A DNA stretch of 64,000 nucleotides from Bacteroidaceae bacterium. Its GTDB lineage: Bacteria; Bacteroidota; Bacteroidia; Bacteroidales; Bacteroidaceae. Both the position numbers and the translations under genes were made by a program. Shown here piece after piece: positions 23,893-31,836 of the stretch (the first letter of the stretch is position 1; every line of letters starts with the position of its first letter). Under the pieces are notes generated by a model. It had not been told where the DNA came from, made no database searches, and saw only the letters and a program-made list of their open reading frames with translations. The DNA is taken from contig JAFZFN010000018.1 of assembly GCA_017555875.1 (NCBI GenBank), positions 40,792 to 104,791 on the forward strand, given 5' to 3'.

Positions 23893-24618
23893 TTAGTCCT
23901 TCAGGTAATAGTCCACGCTGGTCACCACGCGCACGTTCTTCATATAAGGTGTGTTGCTATCGCGTTCGGTGATGGTAAACTGCCCCTGTGTGGCCCGCTT
24001 TATCTTGCCCAGCTTGCTCTCGCTATCGGCGGCAAACTTCTCGGCCGTCTCGCGCGCGTTCTTCGTGGCCGTCTCGATCATCGAGGGCTTGATGTCGTTC
24101 AGCTTGGTGAAGGAGTACACCGTGGGAAACTCCCATCCGCTCGTCGTGGCTATGCCCTGTTGCAGCAGTGCACCCTGCTCCGATTGCAGTCTGATGATCT
24201 CGTCCACCTTGTCCGTGCACACCGTCACCACCGAGGTCACGATGTAGGCATACCTGTTTTGGCTCCCGCTCCACTCGGTGCGTGTGTCCACCACCTTGGG
24301 TGCCGCCACCGAGATCTCCTCATCGCCGATGCCCGCCTCCTTGAGGAAGTCGATGATGATGCCGTTCTTGCGCTCTATCACCCTGTAGAGTTGTTGCAGG
24401 TCATCGCCTCCCTCCTTATAAGCAAAGGGGCATATCACGTTGTCCGCCTTCACCTCCCGTTCGCAGAGTCCCTTCACCGACACCACTCGGTCGTCACTCC
24501 CTGCCGCCTCGATGGCGTTGCCCAGGAGCGAGGCTCCCCCGATGAGACCCACCATCAGGCAGCATCCCAATCCGAGGTAGCTGCCATGGCCTTGCTTGCC
24601 TACATTCTTTTCTTCCAT
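23893..24618 (-). CDS. SIMPL-domain protein (DUF541)
   Basis: 241 residues from ATG 24618; the longer frame upstream would run through the likely promoter region. One N-terminal membrane anchor (YLGLGCCLMVGLIGGASLLG) precedes a SIMPL domain: RVVSVKGLCEREVKADNVICPFAYKEGGDDLQQLY, AYIVTSVVTVCTDKVDEIIRLQ, YSFTKLNDIKPSMIETATKNARETAEKFAADS and VRVVTSVDYYL. SIMPL proteins are periplasmic or membrane-anchored and mostly of unknown function; some are stress-related. It converges on oadB. Confidence 0.85.
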   Translation of the reverse strand: MEEKNVGKQGHGSYLGLGCCLMVGLIGGASLLGNAIEAAGSDDRVVSVKGLCEREVKADNVICPFAYKEGGDDLQQLYRVIERKNGIIIDFLKEAGIGDEEISVAAPKVVDTRTEWSGSQNRYAYIVTSVVTVCTDKVDEIIRLQSEQGALLQQGIATTSGWEFPTVYSFTKLNDIKPSMIETATKNARETAEKFAADSESKLGKIKRATQGQFTITERDSNTPYMKNVRVVTSVDYYLKD

Positions 24619-24925
24619 ACCGATATGTTTATAAAGATTTCTGTAAAGGTACAAAATAAACACACACGTCGCACACATCGCTCACGATTTAACAAAAATT
24701 ATTGTGCACACGCCCCTCGTTAGCGACACGAGAATGCGATAATCCCGACCAAATACTCGGGCGAACGAAAAGAAACGATTCTCAGCGCCCTATTTTTGCC
24801 ATAACCTCCTTTGCCCCACCCCGTTATCCTCGATTTTCTTTGTCAGGATTTTCGACGCTCTCGCGATTGGAGGTGTCGGATATTTGTATTATATTTGTAA
24901 AAGCAATTAGTGTATTCTATATAAT
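24619..24925. other. 307-bp divergent intergenic region
   Basis: Between the SIMPL gene and the phosphoesterase. It holds a TATATTTG -7 box at 24890-24897 with TTGG 19 bp upstream (24867-24870) facing the phosphoesterase. I see no RNA gene or strong hairpin. Confidence 0.5.
24890..24897 (+). promoter_or_regulatory. -7 box TATATTTG, phosphoesterase promoter
   Basis: TAnnTTTG with TTGG at 24867-24870; start codon 29 nt downstream. Confidence 0.6.
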
Positions 24926-25753
24926 ATGGCATTGATGACAAAGGTTAGTGATATTTATACACTCAGTTTTCCTCATGCCAAGAGCGTGTTGGTGTCGGGC
25001 GACATACATGGCGAGTTCAACCAACTCGTGCATAAGCTCTGTGTGCAATACGCTATGCGCGACACCCTGTTCATTGTGGCTGGTGATTGTGGCTTTGGCT
25101 TCGACAATCCTGGCTATTACGACGAGATGGTGAAGAAGAACAGTCGTCGTATGTCTGAAGCCAATAGTTGGATAGTCTTCGTCCGTGGCAATCACGACAA
25201 TCCCGCCTATTTCGATGGAGAGACTTTTCGTCATCGCCGATTCATTGCCGTGCCCGACTATAGCATCATTCAAGCCTGTGGCCATACCATCCTTTGCGTG
25301 GGTGGCGCCATATCCATCGACCGCCTTTATCGTATGCAGAAGTGGGAAACCGACAAGATCAAACAAAAGAGCCCTCATAGCCGCACCACCGATTTACGAC
25401 TAGCGCGTCAATACTACTGGCCTAACGAAGCACCTATATATAACGATGCCTTGCTCACACGCATCAATGAGCGCTTTGCCATTGACACCGTAGTGACTCA
25501 CACCGCACCCTCCTTCTGCCAATTGCTCAACAAATGCGGCACCATATGTTCCTTTATGGCCTCTGACGACGCCTTGTCAAAGGATATCGAGGCCGAGCGT
25601 GCCACGATGACCGAACTATACGACCGCCTCGTTCACGATGCTCATCCACTGACACATTGGTACTATGGGCACTTCCACCAGTCATGGCACGACTCTATTG
25701 AAGGTGTACTATTCTCCATGCTTGATATTATGGAGTTTCGGGAGGTGTATTAA
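24926..25753 (+). CDS. Calcineurin-like metallophosphoesterase
   Basis: 275 residues with all metal-binding motifs in order: VSGDIHGEFNQL, VAGDCGFG, VRGNHDNPAYF, VVTHTAP and YGHFHQSW. It hydrolyses phosphate esters or nucleotides; the substrate is not evident. It lies 27 nt upstream of abiH on the same strand, so it may belong transcriptionally to the defence island, but its base composition is closer to the rest of the chromosome than abiH is. IRE (Phosphodiesterase) defence roles have been proposed for some relatives; that is not supported by anything specific here. Confidence 0.85.
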   Translation: MALMTKVSDIYTLSFPHAKSVLVSGDIHGEFNQLVHKLCVQYAMRDTLFIVAGDCGFGFDNPGYYDEMVKKNSRRMSEANSWIVFVRGNHDNPAYFDGETFRHRRFIAVPDYSIIQACGHTILCVGGAISIDRLYRMQKWETDKIKQKSPHSRTTDLRLARQYYWPNEAPIYNDALLTRINERFAIDTVVTHTAPSFCQLLNKCGTICSFMASDDALSKDIEAERATMTELYDRLVHDAHPLTHWYYGHFHQSWHDSIEGVLFSMLDIMEFREVY

Positions 25754-25780
25754 ATATAAACTTGACACACATTTATCTAT

Positions 25781-27067
25781 ATGAATAGAATAATACTTGT
25801 AGGAAATGGCTTTGACTTAGCACACAATCTTCGTACCAGTTATAAGGACTTTATTGAATGGTATTGGAATAGTTGGTTGGACAATTTACGAGAATACTAT
25901 GGTACAAAGAAAGAAGATGATTTTTTCTCTATCGAATTGTCTGCACAATTTGAATTTTGGGCAGATATATTTCAATATTTGCGCAATGTTATATCTAATG
26001 ACACATTTCACGAATTTATAGAAAACGCTGAAAGATACGGGTATAAAATCAAAAAGACATACAAAAGCCATTTCTTTGAGAATATAAATAAATCCATAGA
26101 TACAAAAGGATGGGTTGATATTGAGAACGAATATTATAAACAATTGATTGAAGATAAAAACACCACCAAATTGAACGATGAGTTCGATTCTTTACGAAAG
26201 TTATTGATACAATATCTTAATGAGCAAGAAGAACATATTCCTGAAATCATTAACAATACTATACAGCAGCATATATTATCTCCGATCTATGACAATGAAA
26301 TAGCCATTAGCGAAAGGAATAAATGGATTGAATTTCTTAAATATCGTGATGGTTACAGGGGAGATTTAGAACATTACGATTATTGGGTAGAACTATTGAA
26401 CAGTTATTATAACAACGATTGGGCAAAATCTTCATTTGACGCAATTCGTTCGTTTGAAAAAGAATTCGAGTTACAAATCGATAATTATGGTATAGCATCT
26501 GTGCCTATAGCATCTTTTCCTGATGCCTATTTACTTCCTGACAGGATCTTACTTCTCAACTTCAACTACACAAAAGTAGCAGATAAATACCTACCCAATG
26601 CCGAGCGATTCTCTACGATACATATTCATGGCGAGTTGTCAGACCCCAATAGCATCATCTTCGGATATGGGGACGAAAAGGATAAGGAATATAACGGCAT
26701 AATAGACAAGAACGATAATGAGTACCTTCGACACATGAAGCAACCTCATTATTCCGAATCGGATAATTATCGTCAGATGTTGGCCTTCATAGAATCTGCC
26801 CCCTATCAAGTGTATGTAATGGGGCATTCGTGTGGCAATTCTGACCGCACATTATTAAATACGCTCTTTGAACATCCCAATTGTGTTTCGATAAAACCTT
26901 TCTATTATGTGAATAAGGAGAGTGGGAAGGACAATTATTTAGATATAGTGCAGAATATTTCTCGCAACTTTACAGATGCCAAGAAGATGCGTGATAGAGT
27001 GGTTAATAAAACTTATTGCCAGCCATTGCCTCAATTAAACACCGATATGTCTGACACTTCTTTTTAA
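25781..27067 (+). CDS. AbiH-family abortive infection protein
   Basis: 428 residues. Family motifs: IILVGNGFDLAHNLRTSYKDF at the N-terminus, ILLLNFNYTKVADKY, IHIHGELSDPNSIIFGYGDEKD and VYVMGHSCGNSDRTLLNTLF toward the C-terminus. AbiH was described as a phage-resistance protein of Lactococcus; the mechanism is unresolved. The gene is strikingly AT-rich compared with the genes before 25 kb, a sign of transfer. Its stop codon overlaps the convergent nuclease/ImmA gene by 4 bp, so there is no terminator between them. Confidence 0.85.
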   Translation: MNRIILVGNGFDLAHNLRTSYKDFIEWYWNSWLDNLREYYGTKKEDDFFSIELSAQFEFWADIFQYLRNVISNDTFHEFIENAERYGYKIKKTYKSHFFENINKSIDTKGWVDIENEYYKQLIEDKNTTKLNDEFDSLRKLLIQYLNEQEEHIPEIINNTIQQHILSPIYDNEIAISERNKWIEFLKYRDGYRGDLEHYDYWVELLNSYYNNDWAKSSFDAIRSFEKEFELQIDNYGIASVPIASFPDAYLLPDRILLLNFNYTKVADKYLPNAERFSTIHIHGELSDPNSIIFGYGDEKDKEYNGIIDKNDNEYLRHMKQPHYSESDNYRQMLAFIESAPYQVYVMGHSCGNSDRTLLNTLFEHPNCVSIKPFYYVNKESGKDNYLDIVQNISRNFTDAKKMRDRVVNKTYCQPLPQLNTDMSDTSF

Positions 27068-28284
27068 TACTTCCGGAGAACATCATTGAGCCTTTGCGGA
27101 TTTCCATCCTCAATAACAAGTAACTTTTCATTCAAGAGACGGTTTTTAACAGCCTCTTTAGATACATTAAATTTCGTGGATAGAACTCCAAGTATTGTCA
27201 ACACATTTTGTTTGTTGCATGACTGAGAATCGAGATAAAGATACCCTTTTCTGATGAAATACTCTTCAAACAATCTGTTAACTTCATAGATGAACTCTGC
27301 ATGAGGCATTAATAAATAAGAAGCAAAAGAATTCGCTTGAAACTCCATACTCTTAATTAATTTATCAGGGAAACGAGTTATGCCACCATCTACATAATCT
27401 GGATAATCGGATTTATAATTTCTTAGATACTGTTCATGAAGATGTATATGCCCTAATTCGTGAGCAAGTGTGAAATTTCTCCGATGAATATCAGAAATTA
27501 TTTCATTTGACAATGTAATAATTTTCTTTGAAAAGGACAATGTTCCCAATATACCTTGAGGTAAATCTTCAAAAGATATTCTGTAATCAGGGTATTCTTG
27601 TGCTAAAATTGTACCAGCAATATCATTAGTAGGAATAGTTAGCTTTAGATATAATTCATTAGCTCTTTTACGGATATCTTCTTTTTCTAACCATGGAATA
27701 TCTATAACATTCTTTTCTGTTGTATTTACACCTGCTTGATTAAGATAGTCGTATAGTGATTGAAAACTATTCTCAGCATATACAATTGGGGTCAAACCTG
27801 ATTGGTAGGTTCCCAAAAACATTTGCATAGTATCTTCTGACTTGTTAATATTACGACTAACAACCCATTCATATTGTTCATCCGAAAGTTTCATCAAAGC
27901 AATATGTGCTCTACGCGCTTGTTCTATTCCATTAGCGGAAAATCCCTTAGTTGTAACGATTATTCCCTTAATTCCAGAATCTGAAACTTTTTTCAATTTC
28001 GTTTCAAATTCGTCTATATCAGAAATATCCAAAACTTTAGTAAGACATTTGCACTCTATAACAACAAGTGAACTCCATTCTTCTTGATTAGTATTCGGAT
28101 TGTATGTCTCTATAGTTATATCAAAATCAATAGTCCTATTTAATCCTATACAGGAATACTTTTTATGTTGATATATTTGAGAGTATTTAGAGTTGGCATA
28201 AGATAATTCACTCTCCTTCAATAATGATGAGAAAAGTTGGTAAACGCGATTCTCATAATCCGTTCCAATACGAGTTGTATTCAT
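27064..28284 (-). CDS. Fusion: restriction-endonuclease-like domain plus ImmA/IrrE metallopeptidase
   Basis: 406 residues. The N-terminal 130 residues look like an Mrr/PD-(D/E)XK nuclease fold: Asp53/Asp55 in RTIDFDITIE, Glu77-Cys-Lys79 in VVIECKCL, then IKGIIVTTKGFSANGIEQAR. The C-terminal part is an ImmA/IrrE-type zinc protease: HELGH at 275-279 and the third ligand Glu314 in SMEFQANSFASYLLMP. ImmA-type proteases cleave repressors after damage or phage signals. A nuclease-like sensor coupled to a protease is inferred; the target repressor is unknown. It is AT-rich and follows the dpnI/mrr operon on the same strand after 96 nt. Confidence 0.78.
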   Translation of the reverse strand: MNTTRIGTDYENRVYQLFSSLLKESELSYANSKYSQIYQHKKYSCIGLNRTIDFDITIETYNPNTNQEEWSSLVVIECKCLTKVLDISDIDEFETKLKKVSDSGIKGIIVTTKGFSANGIEQARRAHIALMKLSDEQYEWVVSRNINKSEDTMQMFLGTYQSGLTPIVYAENSFQSLYDYLNQAGVNTTEKNVIDIPWLEKEDIRKRANELYLKLTIPTNDIAGTILAQEYPDYRISFEDLPQGILGTLSFSKKIITLSNEIISDIHRRNFTLAHELGHIHLHEQYLRNYKSDYPDYVDGGITRFPDKLIKSMEFQANSFASYLLMPHAEFIYEVNRLFEEYFIRKGYLYLDSQSCNKQNVLTILGVLSTKFNVSKEAVKNRLLNEKLLVIEDGNPQRLNDVLRKY

Positions 28285-28380
28285 TTAGTCAATTTGGATT
28301 TCTAATAATTATCTAAAACTTACAAACTCACTCAATGGCCTAATCTTCGCGACATTGGTATAGGCGCGTTGATGGAATTA

Positions 28381-28587
28381 TCATTTCGTATAGACCTGTC
28401 GTGAAATGATATGCTCTCGACTAAATCCTGCTTCTCTTATCCAAGAATATGATTTCAGCAAATTCTCTTCCGCTTGTTGGTTGTTATCACCCTTTGCAAA
28501 ACCTAATACTTGGCAATTCTCTATAGTATAATCTACATTAGGAGCAAGTGTTTGTCCTTCTGTTGTGTAGAATATGTATTCGTTCAT
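28381..28587 (-). CDS. Small protein of unknown function, coupled to dpnI
   Basis: 68 residues (N-terminal MNEYIFYTTEGQTLAPN; C-terminal REHIISRQVYTK). Mixed alpha/beta pattern with no membrane segment or recognised motif. Its start overlaps the dpnI stop by 4 nt (ATGA), so it is translationally coupled. A partner, immunity or control role is possible but unsupported beyond position. Confidence 0.6.
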   Translation of the reverse strand: MNEYIFYTTEGQTLAPNVDYTIENCQVLGFAKGDNNQQAEENLLKSYSWIREAGFSREHIISRQVYTK

Positions 28588-29357
28588 AATCCTATTTTTT
28601 TATAATTTCCACGTGCTGTGAACTCAATAAATCCTTTATCACGTAAGAATTGTAGTTGTTGACGTATTTTTGCTTCGACATTATTATTTCCAGGATGCTT
28701 CACACTTAACTCCTCGACAAATTCATACATTTGCTTTAATGTAAACGTTGTGTCAAGACGTTCAACACAAGCTAAAATATCCATAAGCCAACCTCGACTC
28801 TCTATGCTGTTTGTTTGTAGGGCATAAACTCTGTTATATTCCTTGCAAACATCCTGTGGGTCGATTATGATACCGTTCCTTATAATGGGAATCTTCGCGA
28901 ACTCTGGAATTTGTTTAAGAAGGATATTGCATCCTTCCCATCCAGCTCTTCGTGCGCTATCTGGTAATGGAGGACGTTTTTCTATAACTTCAGGAATAAA
29001 GAAGCATTTAGGAACAATGATGAGATTGTTTACTTCATAGCTATCATAGTGCATAAAGAAGAAACTCGGATTATCTAGTGACGTTATGCGGTCAATCATT
29101 GTCCGATATACTCCATCATTTACTTTTGTGACGTACTTATCCGAGTGTTCTTTCTTACTCTTCAATTCATATTGAGCCTTACAATTATCACAGATGTAAT
29201 CTTTTACAGGCGCATTAGGCTCTGCTTTTTTAATAGATACTTCTCCACAAATCGGGCAGTACATATTGCGAGCAAGCCAATCTTCAGTTAATACCCTCGC
29301 AATCTGAGAAGCGCTTTTATAGCCTTTTGCCAAAGATGTGTCGAAACGTAAATTCAT
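28584..29357 (-). CDS. dpnI: DpnI-family methyl-directed restriction endonuclease
   Basis: 257 residues, almost exactly the DpnI length, with full-length similarity by eye. Catalytic residues Asp53, Glu64 and Lys66 (in VKDYICDNC and YELKSKK) fall at the same numbers as in DpnI, as do the zinc cysteines 34, 37, 56 and 59. LPDSARRAGWEGCNI and the C-terminal winged-helix segment (FTLKQMYEFVEELS; IRQQLQFLRDKGFIEFTARGNYKK) also match. DpnI cuts GATC only when adenine is methylated, which predicts that this host lacks Dam methylation. Middle gene of a minus-strand operon: zinc-ribbon protein, mrr, dpnI, 68-residue protein. Confidence 0.95.
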   Translation of the reverse strand: MNLRFDTSLAKGYKSASQIARVLTEDWLARNMYCPICGEVSIKKAEPNAPVKDYICDNCKAQYELKSKKEHSDKYVTKVNDGVYRTMIDRITSLDNPSFFFMHYDSYEVNNLIIVPKCFFIPEVIEKRPPLPDSARRAGWEGCNILLKQIPEFAKIPIIRNGIIIDPQDVCKEYNRVYALQTNSIESRGWLMDILACVERLDTTFTLKQMYEFVEELSVKHPGNNNVEAKIRQQLQFLRDKGFIEFTARGNYKKIGL

Positions 29358-29410
29358 ACTCTTACAATCTGGATATTAATGACTTTTCAAAAGACTCATT
29401 CTATAATAAC

Positions 29411-30268
29411 TTATTCCATTAATGAATTAAAGAAATCTTCATCAACTTCATATGATTTAACCTCATTCAATCCTATTCCATATTCTGCCAATTTATTTAT
29501 CAGCTCTTCACCATCCATCAAATCAATGAGTCTTTTACCTTCACTTGACGCTTCCTCCTTGGCAGCTTTTGTAAAAGCGCCAGTTGTGATTAGAACCCCT
29601 TTTTCGATATTGGTTCCTAACGAACCTCTGAAGTCTCGTATAGCGCCAGCACCAACCTGTCCTTTATATCTTTTACACTGAAAAGCTACATTAAAACTAA
29701 ATATTCCTTGTATGCGCAGTTTTCCAGTGCCATCTATTCCCCCATCTCCAGAACGTCTTGTGACCTGAACATCAGAAAAACCACATTCACGAAGGAGTCG
29801 TTGAGCTAATCTTTCGAAAGCATACGGGTCAAGGTTTAGAAGAATATTGGTAATTTGTTCTCTCCAATTGACGGGTTCTATCTCTGCAACATCATCGTCT
29901 GAGGCAACCACGGTTCTGTTTTGTTTCTTAGCGGTAAAATTATAAATCTCTTTGACGTCAATGTTGCCATCTCTCAGCATTTTTGCTCCTTTTGCAGTAA
30001 GCGACCATACTCTGTGCTTGCTGTTTTCAATAGCACCATAATTTTTCAAATATGTTCTCGCCCAAGCTAGTCTATATTCAACTTCTGTCATAGTGAAGTT
30101 ATGCATAGCATCAAGAACATCATTTGTCAAATTAGTGATAGCTACAACTCTATTATAGATTTCTTCATTGGAGCCTGACCCTCCCAATTCATTCAATGCT
30201 CTTAGTGTAGGCTCATAGAAAAATCGAACCTGAGGACAGTTCGTTGTCTTTGACTGCTTTTTTGCCAT
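29411..30268 (-). CDS. mrr: Mrr-type modification-dependent restriction endonuclease
   Basis: 285 residues. N-terminal Mrr_N winged helix (YEPTLRALNELGGSGSNEEIYNRV... YRLAWARTYLKNYGAIENSKHRVWSLTAKG) and a C-terminal Mrr_cat nuclease: Glu152 in DPYAFERLAQRLL, Asp179 in SGDGGIDG and Gln197-Cys-Lys199 in VAFQCKRYKG, then GVLITTGAFTKAAKEEA. Mrr proteins cut DNA with foreign methylation at adenine or cytosine. It lies 53 nt upstream of dpnI and 11 nt after the zinc-ribbon gene, so the locus layers two methyl-dependent nucleases. Confidence 0.93.
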   Translation of the reverse strand: MAKKQSKTTNCPQVRFFYEPTLRALNELGGSGSNEEIYNRVVAITNLTNDVLDAMHNFTMTEVEYRLAWARTYLKNYGAIENSKHRVWSLTAKGAKMLRDGNIDVKEIYNFTAKKQNRTVVASDDDVAEIEPVNWREQITNILLNLDPYAFERLAQRLLRECGFSDVQVTRRSGDGGIDGTGKLRIQGIFSFNVAFQCKRYKGQVGAGAIRDFRGSLGTNIEKGVLITTGAFTKAAKEEASSEGKRLIDLMDGEELINKLAEYGIGLNEVKSYEVDEDFFNSLME

Positions 30269-30279
30269 ATGGAAGTATT

Positions 30280-30630
30280 TTAGTTATTTCTATTATATGT
30301 ATTCGAATCCTCATACCATGTCGTCCAATAGGTGTCGCCATCGCCATCGTTGTATGCTTCGCGATAATCCTCTTCGGATATGTGTTTGTGCAAGCACTCT
30401 TCGGAGCAGTAAGTCTGGCATCCATCAACGACAAAACCTTCAATCATGGGTTTACCACATTCTTCACAGATGCGAAAACAATCTAGCTCCTCACTCAGGC
30501 TTTCCCAAAAGTCGGCATCATAAGTATGCTCCATAAGTCCTGTGCCAAACTCTGCCCACAACGCAGGCTTTGTCTTGCATTCCTCGATGAGAAAGTCATA
30601 AACCGTCTTATTGCTGTATTCCATGTTCAT
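30280..30630 (-). CDS. Zinc-ribbon protein of unknown function
   Basis: 116 residues from ATG 30630; the alternative upstream Met overlaps the -7 box at 30649-30656 and is unlikely, and an ATG at 30624 is also possible. The centre carries CEECGKP...YCSEECLHKH, a treble-clef or zinc-ribbon with four Cys plus a His, between acidic helices. No enzyme motif. First gene of the mrr/dpnI operon; regulator or accessory role unknown. Confidence 0.65.
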   Translation of the reverse strand: MNMEYSNKTVYDFLIEECKTKPALWAEFGTGLMEHTYDADFWESLSEELDCFRICEECGKPMIEGFVVDGCQTYCSEECLHKHISEEDYREAYNDGDGDTYWTTWYEDSNTYNRNN

Positions 30631-30648
30631 TCCAATATTATTCACTCG

Positions 30649-30656
30649 CAAAGATA
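30649..30656 (-). promoter_or_regulatory. -7 box TATCTTTG of the mrr/dpnI operon
   Basis: CAAAGATA on the plus strand, about 19 nt before the zinc-ribbon start at 30630. Confidence 0.6.
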
Positions 30657-30697
30657 AGGATTATCCATAAAAGAATGACTCATAATAACCTCCACTT

Positions 30698-30735
30698 GAT
30701 CTAACATTTCTTAAATCGATCTAACTTGATCTAAA
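30698..30735. promoter_or_regulatory. Three phased GATCTAA boxes in the divergent promoter region
   Basis: GATCTAAC at 30698 and 30718, GATCTAAA at 30728: spacings of 20 and 10 bp, so all lie on one face of the helix. They sit between the mrr/dpnI operon promoter and the -7 box (30736-30743) of the 102-residue gene, and each contains GATC, the DpnI target. An operator is inferred. Confidence 0.6.
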
Positions 30736-30743
30736 TACTTTTG
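30736..30743 (+). promoter_or_regulatory. -7 box TACTTTTG of the 102-residue gene
   Basis: TAnnTTTG match directly abutting the third GATCTAA box; start codon 37 nt downstream. Confidence 0.55.
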
Positions 30744-30780
30744 CAATGTTAAAATCTCTACTGACCTTTGCCGAAAAAAG

Positions 30781-31089
30781 ATGAAAAAATTGGACAAGAA
30801 AAGATGGGTGAATACGGCAGACGTAGTAGAGTTCCTAAAGAATGACCCCGACCGTGAGCATGAGTTTAGTCGATACGTTGGAGCATGGTTAGAACCTTCA
30901 CCCAATGCACAGATGTGCTCTGACCATGGGCATGAGTCTAGAGGGGTGATATGTTCCACCTATTGGATGGAGTACAAATCCGAAAAGAATATGTTTGCGC
31001 TCTCGCGAGAATCGATTCGCCCCGACTACTATACAGAAGAGGAACTTCTCGAATGCTATGAGGGGTATTGGTGGATTCTCACCTGTTAG
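30781..31089 (+). CDS. Hypothetical protein divergent from the mrr/dpnI operon
   Basis: 102 residues, soluble, not recognised. The N-terminus is basic (KKLDKKRWVNTADVVEFLKNDPD), with HGHES and C-terminal acidic and aromatic residues (YYTEEELLECYEGYWWIL). A real gene is supported by the -7 box and an A-rich leader (AAAAAAG before ATG). Divergent arrangement and shared phased boxes suggest involvement with, or regulation alongside, the restriction operon. Confidence 0.6.
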   Translation: MKKLDKKRWVNTADVVEFLKNDPDREHEFSRYVGAWLEPSPNAQMCSDHGHESRGVICSTYWMEYKSEKNMFALSRESIRPDYYTEEELLECYEGYWWILTC

Positions 31090-31836
31090 ATAAAACTATT
31101 CATCCGGAAAGCACGCTAAACTCTTAACCCTAAACACTAAACTCTAACAGCTACGCTGCAACGTTGACGATGACTATACAGCAAGCTGCGGATTAACGAG
31201 CCATTGCGCGATTATAGGGTGTACGGTAGTGGGCACTGCGAAGGTCTTCCAAAGTCTGTTCATGAAATGGATGGCCGATGTGTCGTATGTCATGTTTATC
31301 AGCTAGGCTATCAGTTGGTTGATGGCGATTATTTAGCGTTTTTAATGATTCGTTTGGAAAAATGCTAGTATGCGTTTTAGTAATCGGACAGAGAGATTTT
31401 CGCTGATCTACAAAGAGAATTGTTCTTGTCTCCGCGGAGAAGTGTCTTTGTCTTCGCGGAGGTGATGGTTTGTCTCCGCGGAGATGTGTGCGTTTCTCCG
31501 CGGAGAGATGGATTATTGTAGCCTTGCTCTGGGAAAAATGTAGGGCTGCAATGGAATTTTCGCAAGGCTGCGATGTCGTTTGTCGAGATGCTTATTCTTT
31601 AGCACCCCCTAGGCTTCGGCTATCTTAGACCCCCACCCGCTCCGTCACTCTGTTCCGACGCTCGTCCCCCTTGAAGAGGGGACAGTGCAGATAGTTTCAT
31701 CGCGGAAGGAGAATTTACAAATTGGACAATGGCCGCCCTATCTCCAAAATATTTTGCGACTAGGCATTAGGATATGAAATATAAATCGTACATTTGCAAG
31801 ATAGAATGTATCATCACTAACAAAACACACGTGGAT
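31090..31836. other. 747-bp gene-free stretch with a 22-bp-periodic dyad array
   Basis: No credible gene; the 62-codon minus frame at 31377-31565 is made from the dyad array. It starts with a microsatellite (CTAAACACTAAACTCTAA), contains the dyad array at 31429-31506, and near 31630-31690 has a degenerate GACCCCCACCC / CCCTTGAAGAGGGG hairpin that loosely resembles family 1 elements. Confidence 0.55.
31429..31506. repeat. Four palindromes TCTCCGCGGAGA at exact 22-bp period
   Basis: Starts at 31429, 31451, 31473 and 31495. Copies 1, 3 and 4 are perfect 12-bp palindromes; copy 2 is TCTTCGCGGAGG. The 10-bp spacers differ from one another. This is the layout of a repeated dimer-binding operator; the 3' neighbour is the sulfatase gene, 330 bp downstream. 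Confidence 0.8.

Noticed and set aside
31429..31506. CRISPR-like array
   Set aside because: Repeats are 12 bp palindromes with 10-bp spacers, far shorter than CRISPR units, and no cas genes are present.
31377..31565. 62-codon minus frame over the CTCCGCGGAG array
   Set aside because: Its peptide is just the translated repeat; the period (22) is not a multiple of three, so no repeated peptide is selected.
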